64,000 nucleotides of DNA, from the NCBI RefSeq assembly GCF_008274215.1, contig NZ_VTPS01000010.1, forward strand, positions 43,814 through 107,813. The letters are read 5' to 3'. The translations under genes were made by a program, and so were the position numbers. Source of the stretch: Calorimonas adulescens. Lineage in GTDB: Bacteria > Bacillota > Thermoanaerobacteria > Thermoanaerobacterales > UBA4877. Each line of letters opens with the position of its first letter. Position 1 is the first letter of the stretch. Shown piece after piece: positions 37,023 to 45,251 of the stretch. Under the pieces are notes generated by a model. That model did not search any database. It saw only the letters and a program-made list of their open reading frames with translations, and was not told the origin of the DNA.

Positions 37023-37262
37023 AAATGTAAAAAATAAATAAAAGCTTGAAAAATGGCTTGGATACAGGGTTTTCCGGCGATTTGCCATCTGCCGAAAATG
37101 TATTTTTTGGTGGTATATATACCGGGAAGCCCTGCATTTTTATTTGCGTAATTGTTTAAGGAAACACATCCACAGCCTTTCGGGATGGCTTTTGGCTGGC
37201 AGGGTTGTGTAGACGGAAAAGACGGGGGTTGAAATGGTTTGATGTGTTCGCGGGAACATGTC
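37023..37262 (+). repeat. Structured ~235-bp repeat, copy B
   Basis: Second copy of the repeat at 35410-35640. The hairpin arms CAGGGTTTTCCGG (37065-37077) and CCGGGAAGCCCTG (37122-37134) still pair over 13 bases, although two positions differ from copy A and are kept as G-U pairs. The 3' block GGTTGTGTAGACGGAAAAGACGG is identical. No U tract as strong as in copy A follows the hairpin. Confidence 0.85.
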
Positions 37263-37310
37263 TACGGAAACTTGCATAATTTCAGTTCCACTTTTTATTA
37301 AAGATAACAT

Positions 37311-37646
37311 TCAACTTTGGCTTTTTACAATTTTCTGATACTCTGCTCCCCATGTTTCCATTGCTTTAATAATTGGACGCATGCTTTCACCCAATTCGCT
37401 TAAGGCGTATTCTACACGAGGCGGCACTTCCGGGTACACAGTGCGGATAATAATTCCATCTGCTTCCATAGATCTCAGGCTATCCGTCAGTACCTTGTGA
37501 CTGATACCAGGGATGTTTTTTCGCAGTTCGTTAAAGCGCCAAGGGCGCTGAAGCAAATTTCGCAAGATCAACAGTTTCCACTTACTGCCTATCAATTGAA
37601 CCGTGGTCGCTACAGGACATTCAGGCAATTCTTCTTTTGTCAGCAC
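37311..37646 (-). CDS. HxlR family transcriptional regulator
   Basis: A 111-residue winged-helix regulator of the HxlR/YodB type, many of which sense electrophiles or oxidants through an N-terminal Cys. Here the Cys is in ECPVATTVQLIGSKWKLLIL, followed by RFNELRKNIPGISHKVLT (recognition helix) and the wing VYPEVPPRVEYAL. It starts at GTG 37646 with AAGGAGAT upstream and is divergent from the ACGX peptide operon, its likely target. Its promoter (TTGTCT, 17 bases, TATAAT, minus strand) runs straight into a palindrome. Confidence 0.92.
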   Translation of the reverse strand: MLTKEELPECPVATTVQLIGSKWKLLILRNLLQRPWRFNELRKNIPGISHKVLTDSLRSMEADGIIIRTVYPEVPPRVEYALSELGESMRPIIKAMETWGAEYQKIVKSQS

Positions 37647-37671
37647 CGTATCATCTCCTTCATAAGTTCAG

Positions 37672-37721
37672 ATTTGAATGTTACATTCAAATTATAATAT
37701 AAGATAACGATTAAGACAAGT
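37672..37721 (-). promoter_or_regulatory. hxlR promoter and palindromic operator
   Basis: Minus strand TTGTCT (37716-37721), 17-base spacer, TATAAT (37693-37698 in complement), then the perfect palindrome ATTTGAATGT-T-ACATTCAAAT (37672-37692) at the start site. A further shared 10-base box, GTGCGTACTT (37754-37763), also occurs in front of the second HxlR module at 56971. Confidence 0.75.
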
Positions 37722-37845
37722 TGGTTATAAAAAGGTGACTAAGTAATAGATTTGTGCGTACTTTTTTTTTAGATAAAGCAAAAGTTAAAATATAATTGCG
37801 AACAAACAAAGGGTTCGTAAAATCCAAAAATGGAGGTAAAACACT

Positions 37846-38049
37846 ATGGCACTTTCTAATCTGTTTGGATGGAACAAAAAAGAGGCGGCTTCTGCTTGTG
37901 GTTCTGCTTGCGGAGCATCCGATAAGCCTGCTGAAGCTCCCACTGCCTGTGGTGCTACTGATGCTCCTGCTGCCTGCGGCGCTGCTGATAAGCCGGAAGA
38001 AAAACCTACCGCCTGCGGTTCTGCCTGCGGCGCTGGCGACAACAAATAA
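37846..38049 (+). CDS. ACGX-repeat peptide (RiPP precursor)
   Basis: A 67-residue precursor. A leader-like start (MALSNLFGWNKKEAAS) is followed by six ACG[SA] units: ACGSACGA, ACGA, ACGA and ACGSACGA, separated by short Ala/Pro/Glu/Lys spacers. This is the hallmark of the ACGX-repeat peptides that accompany a dedicated radical SAM/SPASM enzyme. Such enzymes usually install Cys-derived thioether links, so the six Cys are the expected modification sites; the final structure is not known. GGAGG (37832-37836) precedes ATG 37846. A hairpin separates it from the enzyme gene, allowing more peptide than enzyme. Confidence 0.9.
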   Translation: MALSNLFGWNKKEAASACGSACGASDKPAEAPTACGATDAPAACGAADKPEEKPTACGSACGAGDNK

Positions 38050-38071
38050 TCCGGTCAACACGCCAACACAT

Positions 38072-38103
38072 CCCCGGCATAGCTGGTCTTACCGGGGACT
38101 TTT
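38072..38103 (+). terminator. Attenuator-like hairpin between peptide and maturase
   Basis: CCCCGG (38072-38077) pairs with CCGGGG (38092-38097), followed by ACTTTT. Its GC arms and weak T tract suggest partial termination. Confidence 0.65.
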
Positions 38104-38150
38104 AAAATTATTCTGGCAACAGCCAGTTTTTATATAAAGAGAGGTAATGA

Positions 38151-39188
38151 ATGATGAAACAATATTTTGCTTTTCAGTGGCACATCACTGACGAGTGCGA
38201 TCAGCGGTGTAAACATTGTTATATATTTTCGGAAGTTCATGGCAAACATCTGGACTCCATGAACTGGGAGCAGATGGTGGACGTAGTGGACAACTGCTGT
38301 GACATGTGCGAAATGTATGATCGGTTGCCCTATTTCTATATCACCGGCGGCGATCCGATCCTGCATCCCGAATTCTGGCGGCTGCTTGGTTTGCTGAAAG
38401 AAAGGTACATTCCTTTTACTATCCTCGGCAACCCGTTCCATCTGAATGACGAGGTATGTAAAAGGTTGAAAGAATATGGATGCCAGAAATACCAGCTCTC
38501 CCTTGATGGGATGCGGGAAACCCACGACTGGTTCCGTAAGCCCGGCTCCTTTGATTGTACCCTTGAAAAAATCGACTGCATTAAAAAGGCCGGTATCCGC
38601 TCAGTCATTATGACTACGGTATCTGGAAAAAACATCAAGGAAGTTCCGGATATTATTGACACCGTTGTGGCGCATAAAGTGGATGTGTTCGCTTTTGCGC
38701 GGTACTGCCCAACCAGCGAGGGAAAGGACACCGGCATGACCCCACAGGAATACCGGGAATTGCTGGACACCTGCTATCAGAAATTCCAGAAATATGAAGC
38801 CGAAGGCTGCCAAACCTACTTTAATCGGAAAGATCACCTTTGGACGCTCTATGAATACGAAAAAGGCATTTTCAAAATCCCGGAGAATACACAGGAGGGT
38901 ATGATCTACGGCGGCTGCAACTGCGGCAACTGCCATTTGACCATCCTGCCTACTGGTGACCTGTACGCCTGCCGTCGCTTTGAAAGCAAGGTGGGCAATG
39001 TGTTTGAAGATCGCATTGCCGATGTGTGGGTATGCGACCGTATGGAAGCCTACCGGGAGTATACAAAATTCAAAAAATGTTCCAAATGCGAATTGCTGGC
39101 TTGGTGCCGGGGATGCCCCGCCGTTACTTACGGTACAACCGGAGATTTTTACGAGGCTGACCCCCAATGTTGGAAGGAGGTTAGATAA
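38151..39188 (+). CDS. Radical SAM/SPASM maturase, ACGX system
   Basis: A 345-residue peptide-modifying radical SAM enzyme. The SAM cluster Cys are C16, C20 and C23 (DECDQRCKHC), FYITGGDPILHPE is the SAM-binding glycine segment, and the C-terminal SPASM domain supplies many more Cys (GGCNCGNCHL, YACRRFES, KCSKCELLAWCRGCPAV) for two auxiliary [4Fe-4S] clusters. It is encoded right behind the Cys-repeat peptide, its presumed substrate. AGAGAGG (38138-38144) supports ATG 38151. The stop shares a base with the next gene's ATG. GC content and codon use are visibly higher than in the core region. Confidence 0.92.
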   Translation: MMKQYFAFQWHITDECDQRCKHCYIFSEVHGKHLDSMNWEQMVDVVDNCCDMCEMYDRLPYFYITGGDPILHPEFWRLLGLLKERYIPFTILGNPFHLNDEVCKRLKEYGCQKYQLSLDGMRETHDWFRKPGSFDCTLEKIDCIKKAGIRSVIMTTVSGKNIKEVPDIIDTVVAHKVDVFAFARYCPTSEGKDTGMTPQEYRELLDTCYQKFQKYEAEGCQTYFNRKDHLWTLYEYEKGIFKIPENTQEGMIYGGCNCGNCHLTILPTGDLYACRRFESKVGNVFEDRIADVWVCDRMEAYREYTKFKKCSKCELLAWCRGCPAVTYGTTGDFYEADPQCWKEVR

Positions 39189-39766
39189 TGGAATTGCTGG
39201 ATTTAATTAAGAAAAGAAGGTCTATTCGTAAATATCAAGATAGGCAGATACCGAAAGAGGACCTGGAAAAAATCATCGAAGCAGGTCTCTATGCACCAAA
39301 TGCGGGTGGAGGACAGCGAACCATCATCGTTGGTGTTCATAGCAAAGAGTTGACAGAAACTATCGGAAAGCTGAATATCGCCCATTTTGATAAGAACAAG
39401 ATGCTCGGCTCCTATGTATCTAAAGAGCAGCCGAGTATTATTGATGACCCTACTATTAAAAATGGTTTTTATGGCGCGCCTACAGTCTGCGTAGTATTTG
39501 CCCAGAAAAACTTTTTATACAGCATCCCCGATGCGTTCTGTTGTGCAGAGAACATGGTATTAGAGGCTACTGAACTGGGGATTTCCTCCTGCATTATTGC
39601 AAGAGCCGAAGAAACCTTTGAAAATGAATTAGGAAAAAAGCTATTAAAGGATTGGCAAATTCCTGAAAACTACATTGCGAGATGCTTTGTCGTGCTCGGT
39701 TATTGCGACGGGGCATATCCCGCTGCCAAACCGAGAAAAGACGGAAGAAGCCGAATCATTGAATAG
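39188..39766 (+). CDS. Nitroreductase family protein 1 of the ACGX operon
   Basis: A 192-residue FMN-dependent oxidoreductase. The N-terminal phosphate-binding signature LLDLIKKRRSIRKYQDRQI and the APNAGGGQ segment are standard, as is the C-terminal FVVLGYCDG. Family members reduce nitroaromatics, quinones or flavins, and some dehydrogenate peptides in RiPP pathways. Its position directly after the maturase makes a role in peptide tailoring or redox supply possible, but this is inference. Confidence 0.9.
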   Translation: MELLDLIKKRRSIRKYQDRQIPKEDLEKIIEAGLYAPNAGGGQRTIIVGVHSKELTETIGKLNIAHFDKNKMLGSYVSKEQPSIIDDPTIKNGFYGAPTVCVVFAQKNFLYSIPDAFCCAENMVLEATELGISSCIIARAEETFENELGKKLLKDWQIPENYIARCFVVLGYCDGAYPAAKPRKDGRSRIIE

Positions 39767-39786
39767 AAAAGGGCTGGAGAACGGTT

Positions 39787-40416
39787 ATGGACTTTATGGA
39801 TATATCCAAAATGCGGGTTACGGTGCGTAAGTTTGCACAGATGCCCGTGGAGCAGGAAAAAATTGAAAAGATTTTGGAGGCCGGGCAGTGGGCTCCTACT
39901 GCGGTCAATTATCAGCCACAGCGGGTTTTGGTGCTGAATACACTTGAAAATCTGGAAAAGGTAAAATCATTCTGCACCTTTAATTACGACAAAAAATATG
40001 CAGACTTGGCAGAAGAATGTGATGATAAAGAACATGGCAAAAATGTGTATTATTATGGTGCGCCGCTGGTGCTGTTCGTAAGTTATGACGAAACTGTTTG
40101 TTGGCATCATCCCCAAAGCGGTAAGAGCAGCGGCGTCACCGATGCCACCATTGTAGCAACACACATGATGCTGGAAGCGGCCAGCCTTGGGCTTGGAACA
40201 GTCTGGATCAGCTACTTTGACGAGAATAAAGCCAAAAAACTGCTTAATCTCCCTGAAAACTGGCAACCGGTATGTATGCTTTACGTCGGATACCCAGCGG
40301 AGGACTTTAAGCCCAATCCGAATATATCTGGAAAACGATTTCCGATTGAAAAAACATGTTTCTATAATGATATACCACAAAATGTGAAAGATGGTGCTGA
40401 TTATGGAGAATTATGA
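39787..40416 (+). CDS. Nitroreductase family protein 2 of the ACGX operon
   Basis: A 209-residue nitroreductase, only distantly similar to the preceding one. It shows MDISKMRVTVRKFAQMPV, APTAVNYQPQRVLVL and a C-terminal LYVGYPAEDFKPN. The Gly/Ser-rich insertion HHPQSGKSSGVTDATI is near the FMN region. It follows the first nitroreductase by 20 bases and overlaps the sirtuin gene, so both flavoenzymes are part of one transcription unit. Confidence 0.9.
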   Translation: MDFMDISKMRVTVRKFAQMPVEQEKIEKILEAGQWAPTAVNYQPQRVLVLNTLENLEKVKSFCTFNYDKKYADLAEECDDKEHGKNVYYYGAPLVLFVSYDETVCWHHPQSGKSSGVTDATIVATHMMLEAASLGLGTVWISYFDENKAKKLLNLPENWQPVCMLYVGYPAEDFKPNPNISGKRFPIEKTCFYNDIPQNVKDGADYGEL

Positions 40417-41296
40417 GGAAAGGCTGATTGCCGCAAAAAAAGCAATTGAAAACGCGGACTCTGTTCTGATCGGAGCAGGGGCAGGACTGTCCGCTGCTGC
40501 AGGGCTGACCTATTCCGGCAAACGGTTCACGGATAATTTTTCCGATTTTATTGAGAAATACGGTATCGAAGATATGTACTCTGCCACCTTTTATCCGTTT
40601 AAGACACAGGAGGAATTATGGGCGCATTGGGCAAGGCATATTGATGTGAACCGCTATTCCCAAGCTGCTACAAAGCTTTACATGGATTTGTTCCGGCTGG
40701 TTCAGGAAAAGGAATATTTTGTAATTACAACCAACGTTGAAAGCCAATTTGAGAAAGCCGGTTTTCCAAAAGATAAAATTTTTGAGGTGCAGGGCAATTA
40801 CGCCTATTTGCAGTGCGCCAAAGGATGCCACGACAAACTGTATTATAACGAAGAATTGATAAAAGAAATGGCAGCACATACAAAAGACTGCAAAATACCA
40901 TCTTATCTTGTTCCGAAATGTCCGGTTTGCGGCGGTCTGATGGATGTTAATCTGCGGAAAAATAATTATTTTGTGCAGGACGAAAACTGGTATCAGGCAA
41001 ATAACCGCTACGATGAATGGCTGAAAAAGAATTATAAAAAACGGATTATCTTCCTTGAGCTTGGGGTTGGTTTCAATACTCCCGGTATCATTCGCTACCC
41101 ATTTGAGCAGATGGTTTATAGCAATAAAAAGTCAACCTTGATTCGTTTCAACCGCGATTATCCATTAGGCATGAAAGAAAATATACAGCGCACCATTTCT
41201 TTCGATGAAGAAATGCAGATGATTGTCACAGCATTATTGGAGGATACCGATGCACGATATATGGAACCCGTGGCATGGCTGCGTAAAGTGCAGTGA
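40403..41296 (+). CDS. Class M sirtuin (SirTM), protein ADP-ribosyltransferase
   Basis: A 297-residue SIR2-fold NAD-dependent enzyme. It has the NAD loop GAGAGLSAAAG (about residues 24-34) and TTNVESQF with N111. The position of the catalytic His of deacetylases is Gln (Q130 in FEVQGNY). The zinc ribbon is C138, C142, C173 and C176. The His-to-Gln change is the signature of class M sirtuins, which transfer ADP-ribose to a protein instead of deacetylating it. Known SirTMs are paired with a zinc macrodomain hydrolase, and one lies two genes downstream. The usual lipoyl carrier GcvH-L and ligase LplA2 are absent, so the target here must differ or be elsewhere. ATG 40391 is an alternative start. 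Confidence 0.88.
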   Translation: MENYEERLIAAKKAIENADSVLIGAGAGLSAAAGLTYSGKRFTDNFSDFIEKYGIEDMYSATFYPFKTQEELWAHWARHIDVNRYSQAATKLYMDLFRLVQEKEYFVITTNVESQFEKAGFPKDKIFEVQGNYAYLQCAKGCHDKLYYNEELIKEMAAHTKDCKIPSYLVPKCPVCGGLMDVNLRKNNYFVQDENWYQANNRYDEWLKKNYKKRIIFLELGVGFNTPGIIRYPFEQMVYSNKKSTLIRFNRDYPLGMKENIQRTISFDEEMQMIVTALLEDTDARYMEPVAWLRKVQ

Positions 41297-41858
41297 GGGA
41301 TGTCAGTATTGTTATATGTATTTTCTTGACCGGATGCGCGGCATCGTCGGTTCTGACATTTACAAAACAAAATCTGGTTTTACTTATCCATTACAGAAAA
41401 ACAGAGAAGGAAAATATAAAATCCAGAGCGGTGAACTGATCAGAGTCTGTATGTCCTCGGACTTCTTTCTGGAAGAAGCCGACCCTTGGCGGACAGAGGC
41501 ATGGGATATGATGCGCCAGCGCAGCGATGTGAAGTTTTTTCTGTTGACAAAGCGTCCCCAGCGCGTCCGTGAGTGTGAGGCGTACAATGTCACATTCTGC
41601 TTTATTGAAACAGGAACACATTTTATCAAAGACGGAAAGCACTATCATATTCCAAAAAAGATTGTGCAGAGCCGGATGGCATATAAATCCGGCATGAATT
41701 ATCAGGGAAAGCCGATGGAATTTAAGCTGACAGACGGATGGGGGTATCCTATCCCAGCGGAAAATCTGTATGTTTCCCATTATCGGCAGAACTGCCCGAC
41801 CTGCGGAAGCAAATTGATCTGCAACGGCTGCAGTGATTGTGGCCGGTGCAAAGAATGA
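41250..41858 (+). CDS. DUF5131 (phage Gp37/Gp68-like) protein, internally deleted
   Basis: A 202-residue protein with the N-terminal Cys-rich signature NPWHGCVKCSEGCQYCY and the segment FFLLTKRPQRV, which recall radical-SAM-like Fe-S proteins. The C-terminus FCFIETGTHF, PTCGSKLICNGCSDCGRCK is also typical. From my knowledge of the family, roughly 75-80 residues normally lie between RPQRV and the CEAYNVTFCF segment; here they are joined as RPQRVRECEAYNVTF. This looks like an in-frame deletion, so activity is doubtful. It overlaps the sirtuin gene by 47 bases with its own GGAGG (41239-41243). Confidence 0.75.
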   Translation: MHDIWNPWHGCVKCSEGCQYCYMYFLDRMRGIVGSDIYKTKSGFTYPLQKNREGKYKIQSGELIRVCMSSDFFLEEADPWRTEAWDMMRQRSDVKFFLLTKRPQRVRECEAYNVTFCFIETGTHFIKDGKHYHIPKKIVQSRMAYKSGMNYQGKPMEFKLTDGWGYPIPAENLYVSHYRQNCPTCGSKLICNGCSDCGRCKE

Positions 41859-41871
41859 AAGGCGGTGTACT

Positions 41872-42877
<1,006 letters not shown>

Positions 42878-42882
42878 CGAAG

Positions 42883-44257
42883 CCAATGTTATTAAATTGT
42901 ATGACTATGAATGAGAAAATTTAATAACATAAATTTACAGCATGTAGTTACACTTTGCCTATGCGATATTCATTTGCTCAAAAATAACATCTATAGGCAC
43001 ATTATCTTTAGCACTTTGATAAATCCATAGAACATGTTCTCTTTGAGTTTCTTTACGGACAGACTTTAGTCCATTACTAAATTGATAGTATGAGCCTGTT
43101 CCAGTAGTGCAATACAAGTATGTTAGTGCTATTAGAAGCAGCACCCTATCAATTGATTTAGTTGAGCGCACCTGATAGGTATTTAGCCCAAGATTATTCT
43201 TTGTCTGTCTAAAGAAGATTTCAATCGGCCAGTGTTTGCTATAGTATTCAAGGATTATTTGGGTATCTAATTCTGTATCAGTACACAAAAAGGCATGTAA
43301 GGAATTGGCTTTTTTAAAAGCACTTTCATGCCAGCATAATAAAACCACTGCATTATCTACACCATTTAAGGCTTCTTCATAGCGATATACCAAATATTTA
43401 GAGCCGTTCACTGTAACGGGGTGAACATCATCTTTTTCGATATACTGTGCAAAGTCTTTAACCTGAATACGGATGCCTTTTGGGTAGATAATACGATTGG
43501 TTTTAAGTGCACCGATAAGATGATAGCCCTTTTTAAAATGAGTGTTAATTACTTTTTCGTTGGTAAACCATGAATCACAGAGGCCATATGCTGGTCCTTT
43601 AGGAGATGGTAGAGTATCTACCATCTCACAGATTCTTTGAACTTTACTCTTTCCACCTTTAATATAACGCTCAATATAATAGGGTAGCACCTTATTGCCG
43701 CAGGAGAGCATCATAGCAAGAAGTTGGTGTCCCCAGACCTGTTTTCCTTTTAAATGCGATTGATGAAAGCCTGCTTCCTGGATTGGATACTTTGCCTGTG
43801 ACGAAGGCATAGTCTTTTCCGCAATAGTATCATCAAATATCACAAATATAGGAGAATCAGAAGTTTGGGAATACTTATATATAATACGAATAACTTCTCT
43901 TCTTATGGCTCTCCACGCATATTCTATATTCCAAACACCTTGGCTTAAGAATTTACCAAAGGTAGCTCTATGGCAGTTTGTAAAACTTAAAAGCACAATA
44001 TCTGTAACAGTGCCGCTGTAGCTCTTTTGAACAGCAGCAGTAATAAATTCCACAATATGTTTCAAAACAGGTTTAGTGAAGTATAACGAAAACTTTAATG
44101 TAAATAAATATTGATATATTGATGACTTTTCTGTTATTCTATTTGTAAGAGACATTTACTTCACTCCTGTTTCTATGATTTTTGTATGGTAACTTAATTC
44201 ATATCACAGAAAGTGAAGTTTTGCCTCTATTTTTATATAATTATTACCAATGTTATT
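42883..44257. mobile_element. IS4-like insertion sequence
   Basis: One intact transposase gene flanked by an exact 11-base direct repeat CCAATGTTATT (42883-42893 and 44247-44257), a length compatible with IS4-family target duplications. I could not find convincing terminal inverted repeats directly inside these copies. The left copy also forms half of a 13-base inverted repeat (42887-42899 with 42917-42929), so the borders are tentative. Confidence 0.6.
42959..44155 (-). CDS. IS4-superfamily DDE transposase
   Basis: A 398-residue transposase. Catalytic-type acidic segments are FVIFDDTIAEK (first Asp), YGLCDSWFTNEKV (second Asp) and the Y-[1]-REK-like region YYSKHWPIEIFFRQTKNNLGL with the final Glu. 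The reading frame is complete from MSLTNRITEK to the stop, so the element may still be active. It lies opposite to the ACGX operon and follows its decayed end. Confidence 0.88.
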   Translation of the reverse strand: MSLTNRITEKSSIYQYLFTLKFSLYFTKPVLKHIVEFITAAVQKSYSGTVTDIVLLSFTNCHRATFGKFLSQGVWNIEYAWRAIRREVIRIIYKYSQTSDSPIFVIFDDTIAEKTMPSSQAKYPIQEAGFHQSHLKGKQVWGHQLLAMMLSCGNKVLPYYIERYIKGGKSKVQRICEMVDTLPSPKGPAYGLCDSWFTNEKVINTHFKKGYHLIGALKTNRIIYPKGIRIQVKDFAQYIEKDDVHPVTVNGSKYLVYRYEEALNGVDNAVVLLCWHESAFKKANSLHAFLCTDTELDTQIILEYYSKHWPIEIFFRQTKNNLGLNTYQVRSTKSIDRVLLLIALTYLYCTTGTGSYYQFSNGLKSVRKETQREHVLWIYQSAKDNVPIDVIFEQMNIA

Positions 44258-44416
44258 TTCTTACATCAAATTTGCTCACGTATAGTTGTATGAATTAATT
44301 TTTGATCTGATCTTTCAGGTGAAAACTATAATTAATTGAAATATTTCACCCTAGTAAATGCTGCAGTAGAATAAAGGAATATTTTAACGGTAATGGTTAT
44401 TACACATAAAATTTTC

Positions 44417-44452
44417 GCCTTGAATCAATAAAACCTGATTCAAGGCATATTT
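44417..44452 (+). terminator. Strong hairpin with T tract
   Basis: Perfect 11-base stem GCCTTGAATCA (44417-44427) and TGATTCAAGGC (44436-44446), then ATATTTTTTATT. No intact gene lies directly before it; it may belong to DNA interrupted by the insertion sequence. Confidence 0.75.
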
Positions 44453-44803
44453 TTTATTCGACAAAATATTACAAAAATCACCAAACAGAAAGGCGGAATT
44501 TACATTGCATCATATTTCGCAAAGTAAAGATGAAGCAATATTCATAAGCGCAAATAAGAAAAATTCGGCATGACAACACCTGCCGAACTTAAATAGAAGC
44601 TGAGCGTATGGTGGGCGCTGCCGTATAGGTTGGAGCTGACGAGGTTGATGTTGTATGGTTTGGACTTCATACAATATCAAGCGGTTCTCTGCCAATATAC
44701 ATAAGGCAAAAGCTATACGCCGGATACGATTCCATCCTCGTATAAAAAGACAATACAGCGCAAAAAGCGATGACGACCCTTAGGCAGGGAAAATAGTTTT
44801 TGT
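44453..44803 (+). other. Decayed coding debris, no intact gene
   Basis: One frame reads VGADEVDVVWFGLHTISS, then GSLPIYIRQKLYAGYDSILV to a stop at about 44745. Upstream it is interrupted by stops, with MTTPAELK-like and HHISQSKDEAIFISANKK fragments in other frames. The sequence is not random but I do not recognise the family. It probably belongs to an eroded mobile element. Confidence 0.4.
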
Positions 44804-44841
44804 GGCCGAGTTTACTGAAATTCGTAAACTCGGCCGTTTTT
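44804..44841 (+). terminator. Strong terminator
   Basis: Perfect 12-base stem GGCCGAGTTTAC (44804-44815) and GTAAACTCGGCC (44824-44835), then GTTTTTG. Confidence 0.85.
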
Positions 44842-45010
44842 GTATCAATGTCCTTTTACCAAAATGTTGGAATTCGCTTGTTTACCTATATGGATATAAA
44901 AGATGGAGCAGATGCCAGTGGTATTGCTCAAAAGAAAACACAGTTAGAATGCAGAGCATTATATTTAGTAATACAATGAATTAAATATTTGACTAATTAA
45001 TAAATTAAAA

Positions 45011-45247
45011 TTAAACCGAGGTAAGTTTATAATTACCGTTGAAATTTCCACGCAAAAGGGAACAGATATAACCAAAACAATTGAAAATGAAAGAAAATTA
45101 AAAGGCATTGTGGAAGTCTATGATATCGATTCAATTAGACTTTTGAAGGTTGTAAATTCTCTTAATAGCAGTTATGATTATAGTGGAAACAAGTTGTGGC
45201 CATCTACTAAATTTTGCATTGGAACTACCAAATTAAAATGGAGGTGA
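45011..45247 (+). pseudogene. metF (methylenetetrahydrofolate reductase) remnant with internal deletion
   Basis: An open frame without a start codon. It begins GKFIITVEISTQKGTDITK and reads ERKLKGIVE, the N-terminus of MTHFR. It then jumps to YDIDSIRLLKVVNSLN and YDYSGNKLWPSTKFCIGTT, which in MTHFR lie roughly 90 residues further on, and stops at 45247. The order and phase are kept, so an in-frame deletion removed the middle. It lies four bases before metH, its functional partner in methyl transfer. Confidence 0.8.
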
Positions 45248-45251
45248 GCTG

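Noticed and set aside
37785..38045. Minus-strand 86-codon Ala/Gly/Ser-rich frame
   Set aside because: It is the mirror image of the repetitive ACGX peptide gene, which has a ribosome site and the expected partner.
42894..42960. Terminal inverted repeats of the IS4-like element
   Set aside because: Only a weak CACTTT match was found between the two ends, which is not enough to define them.
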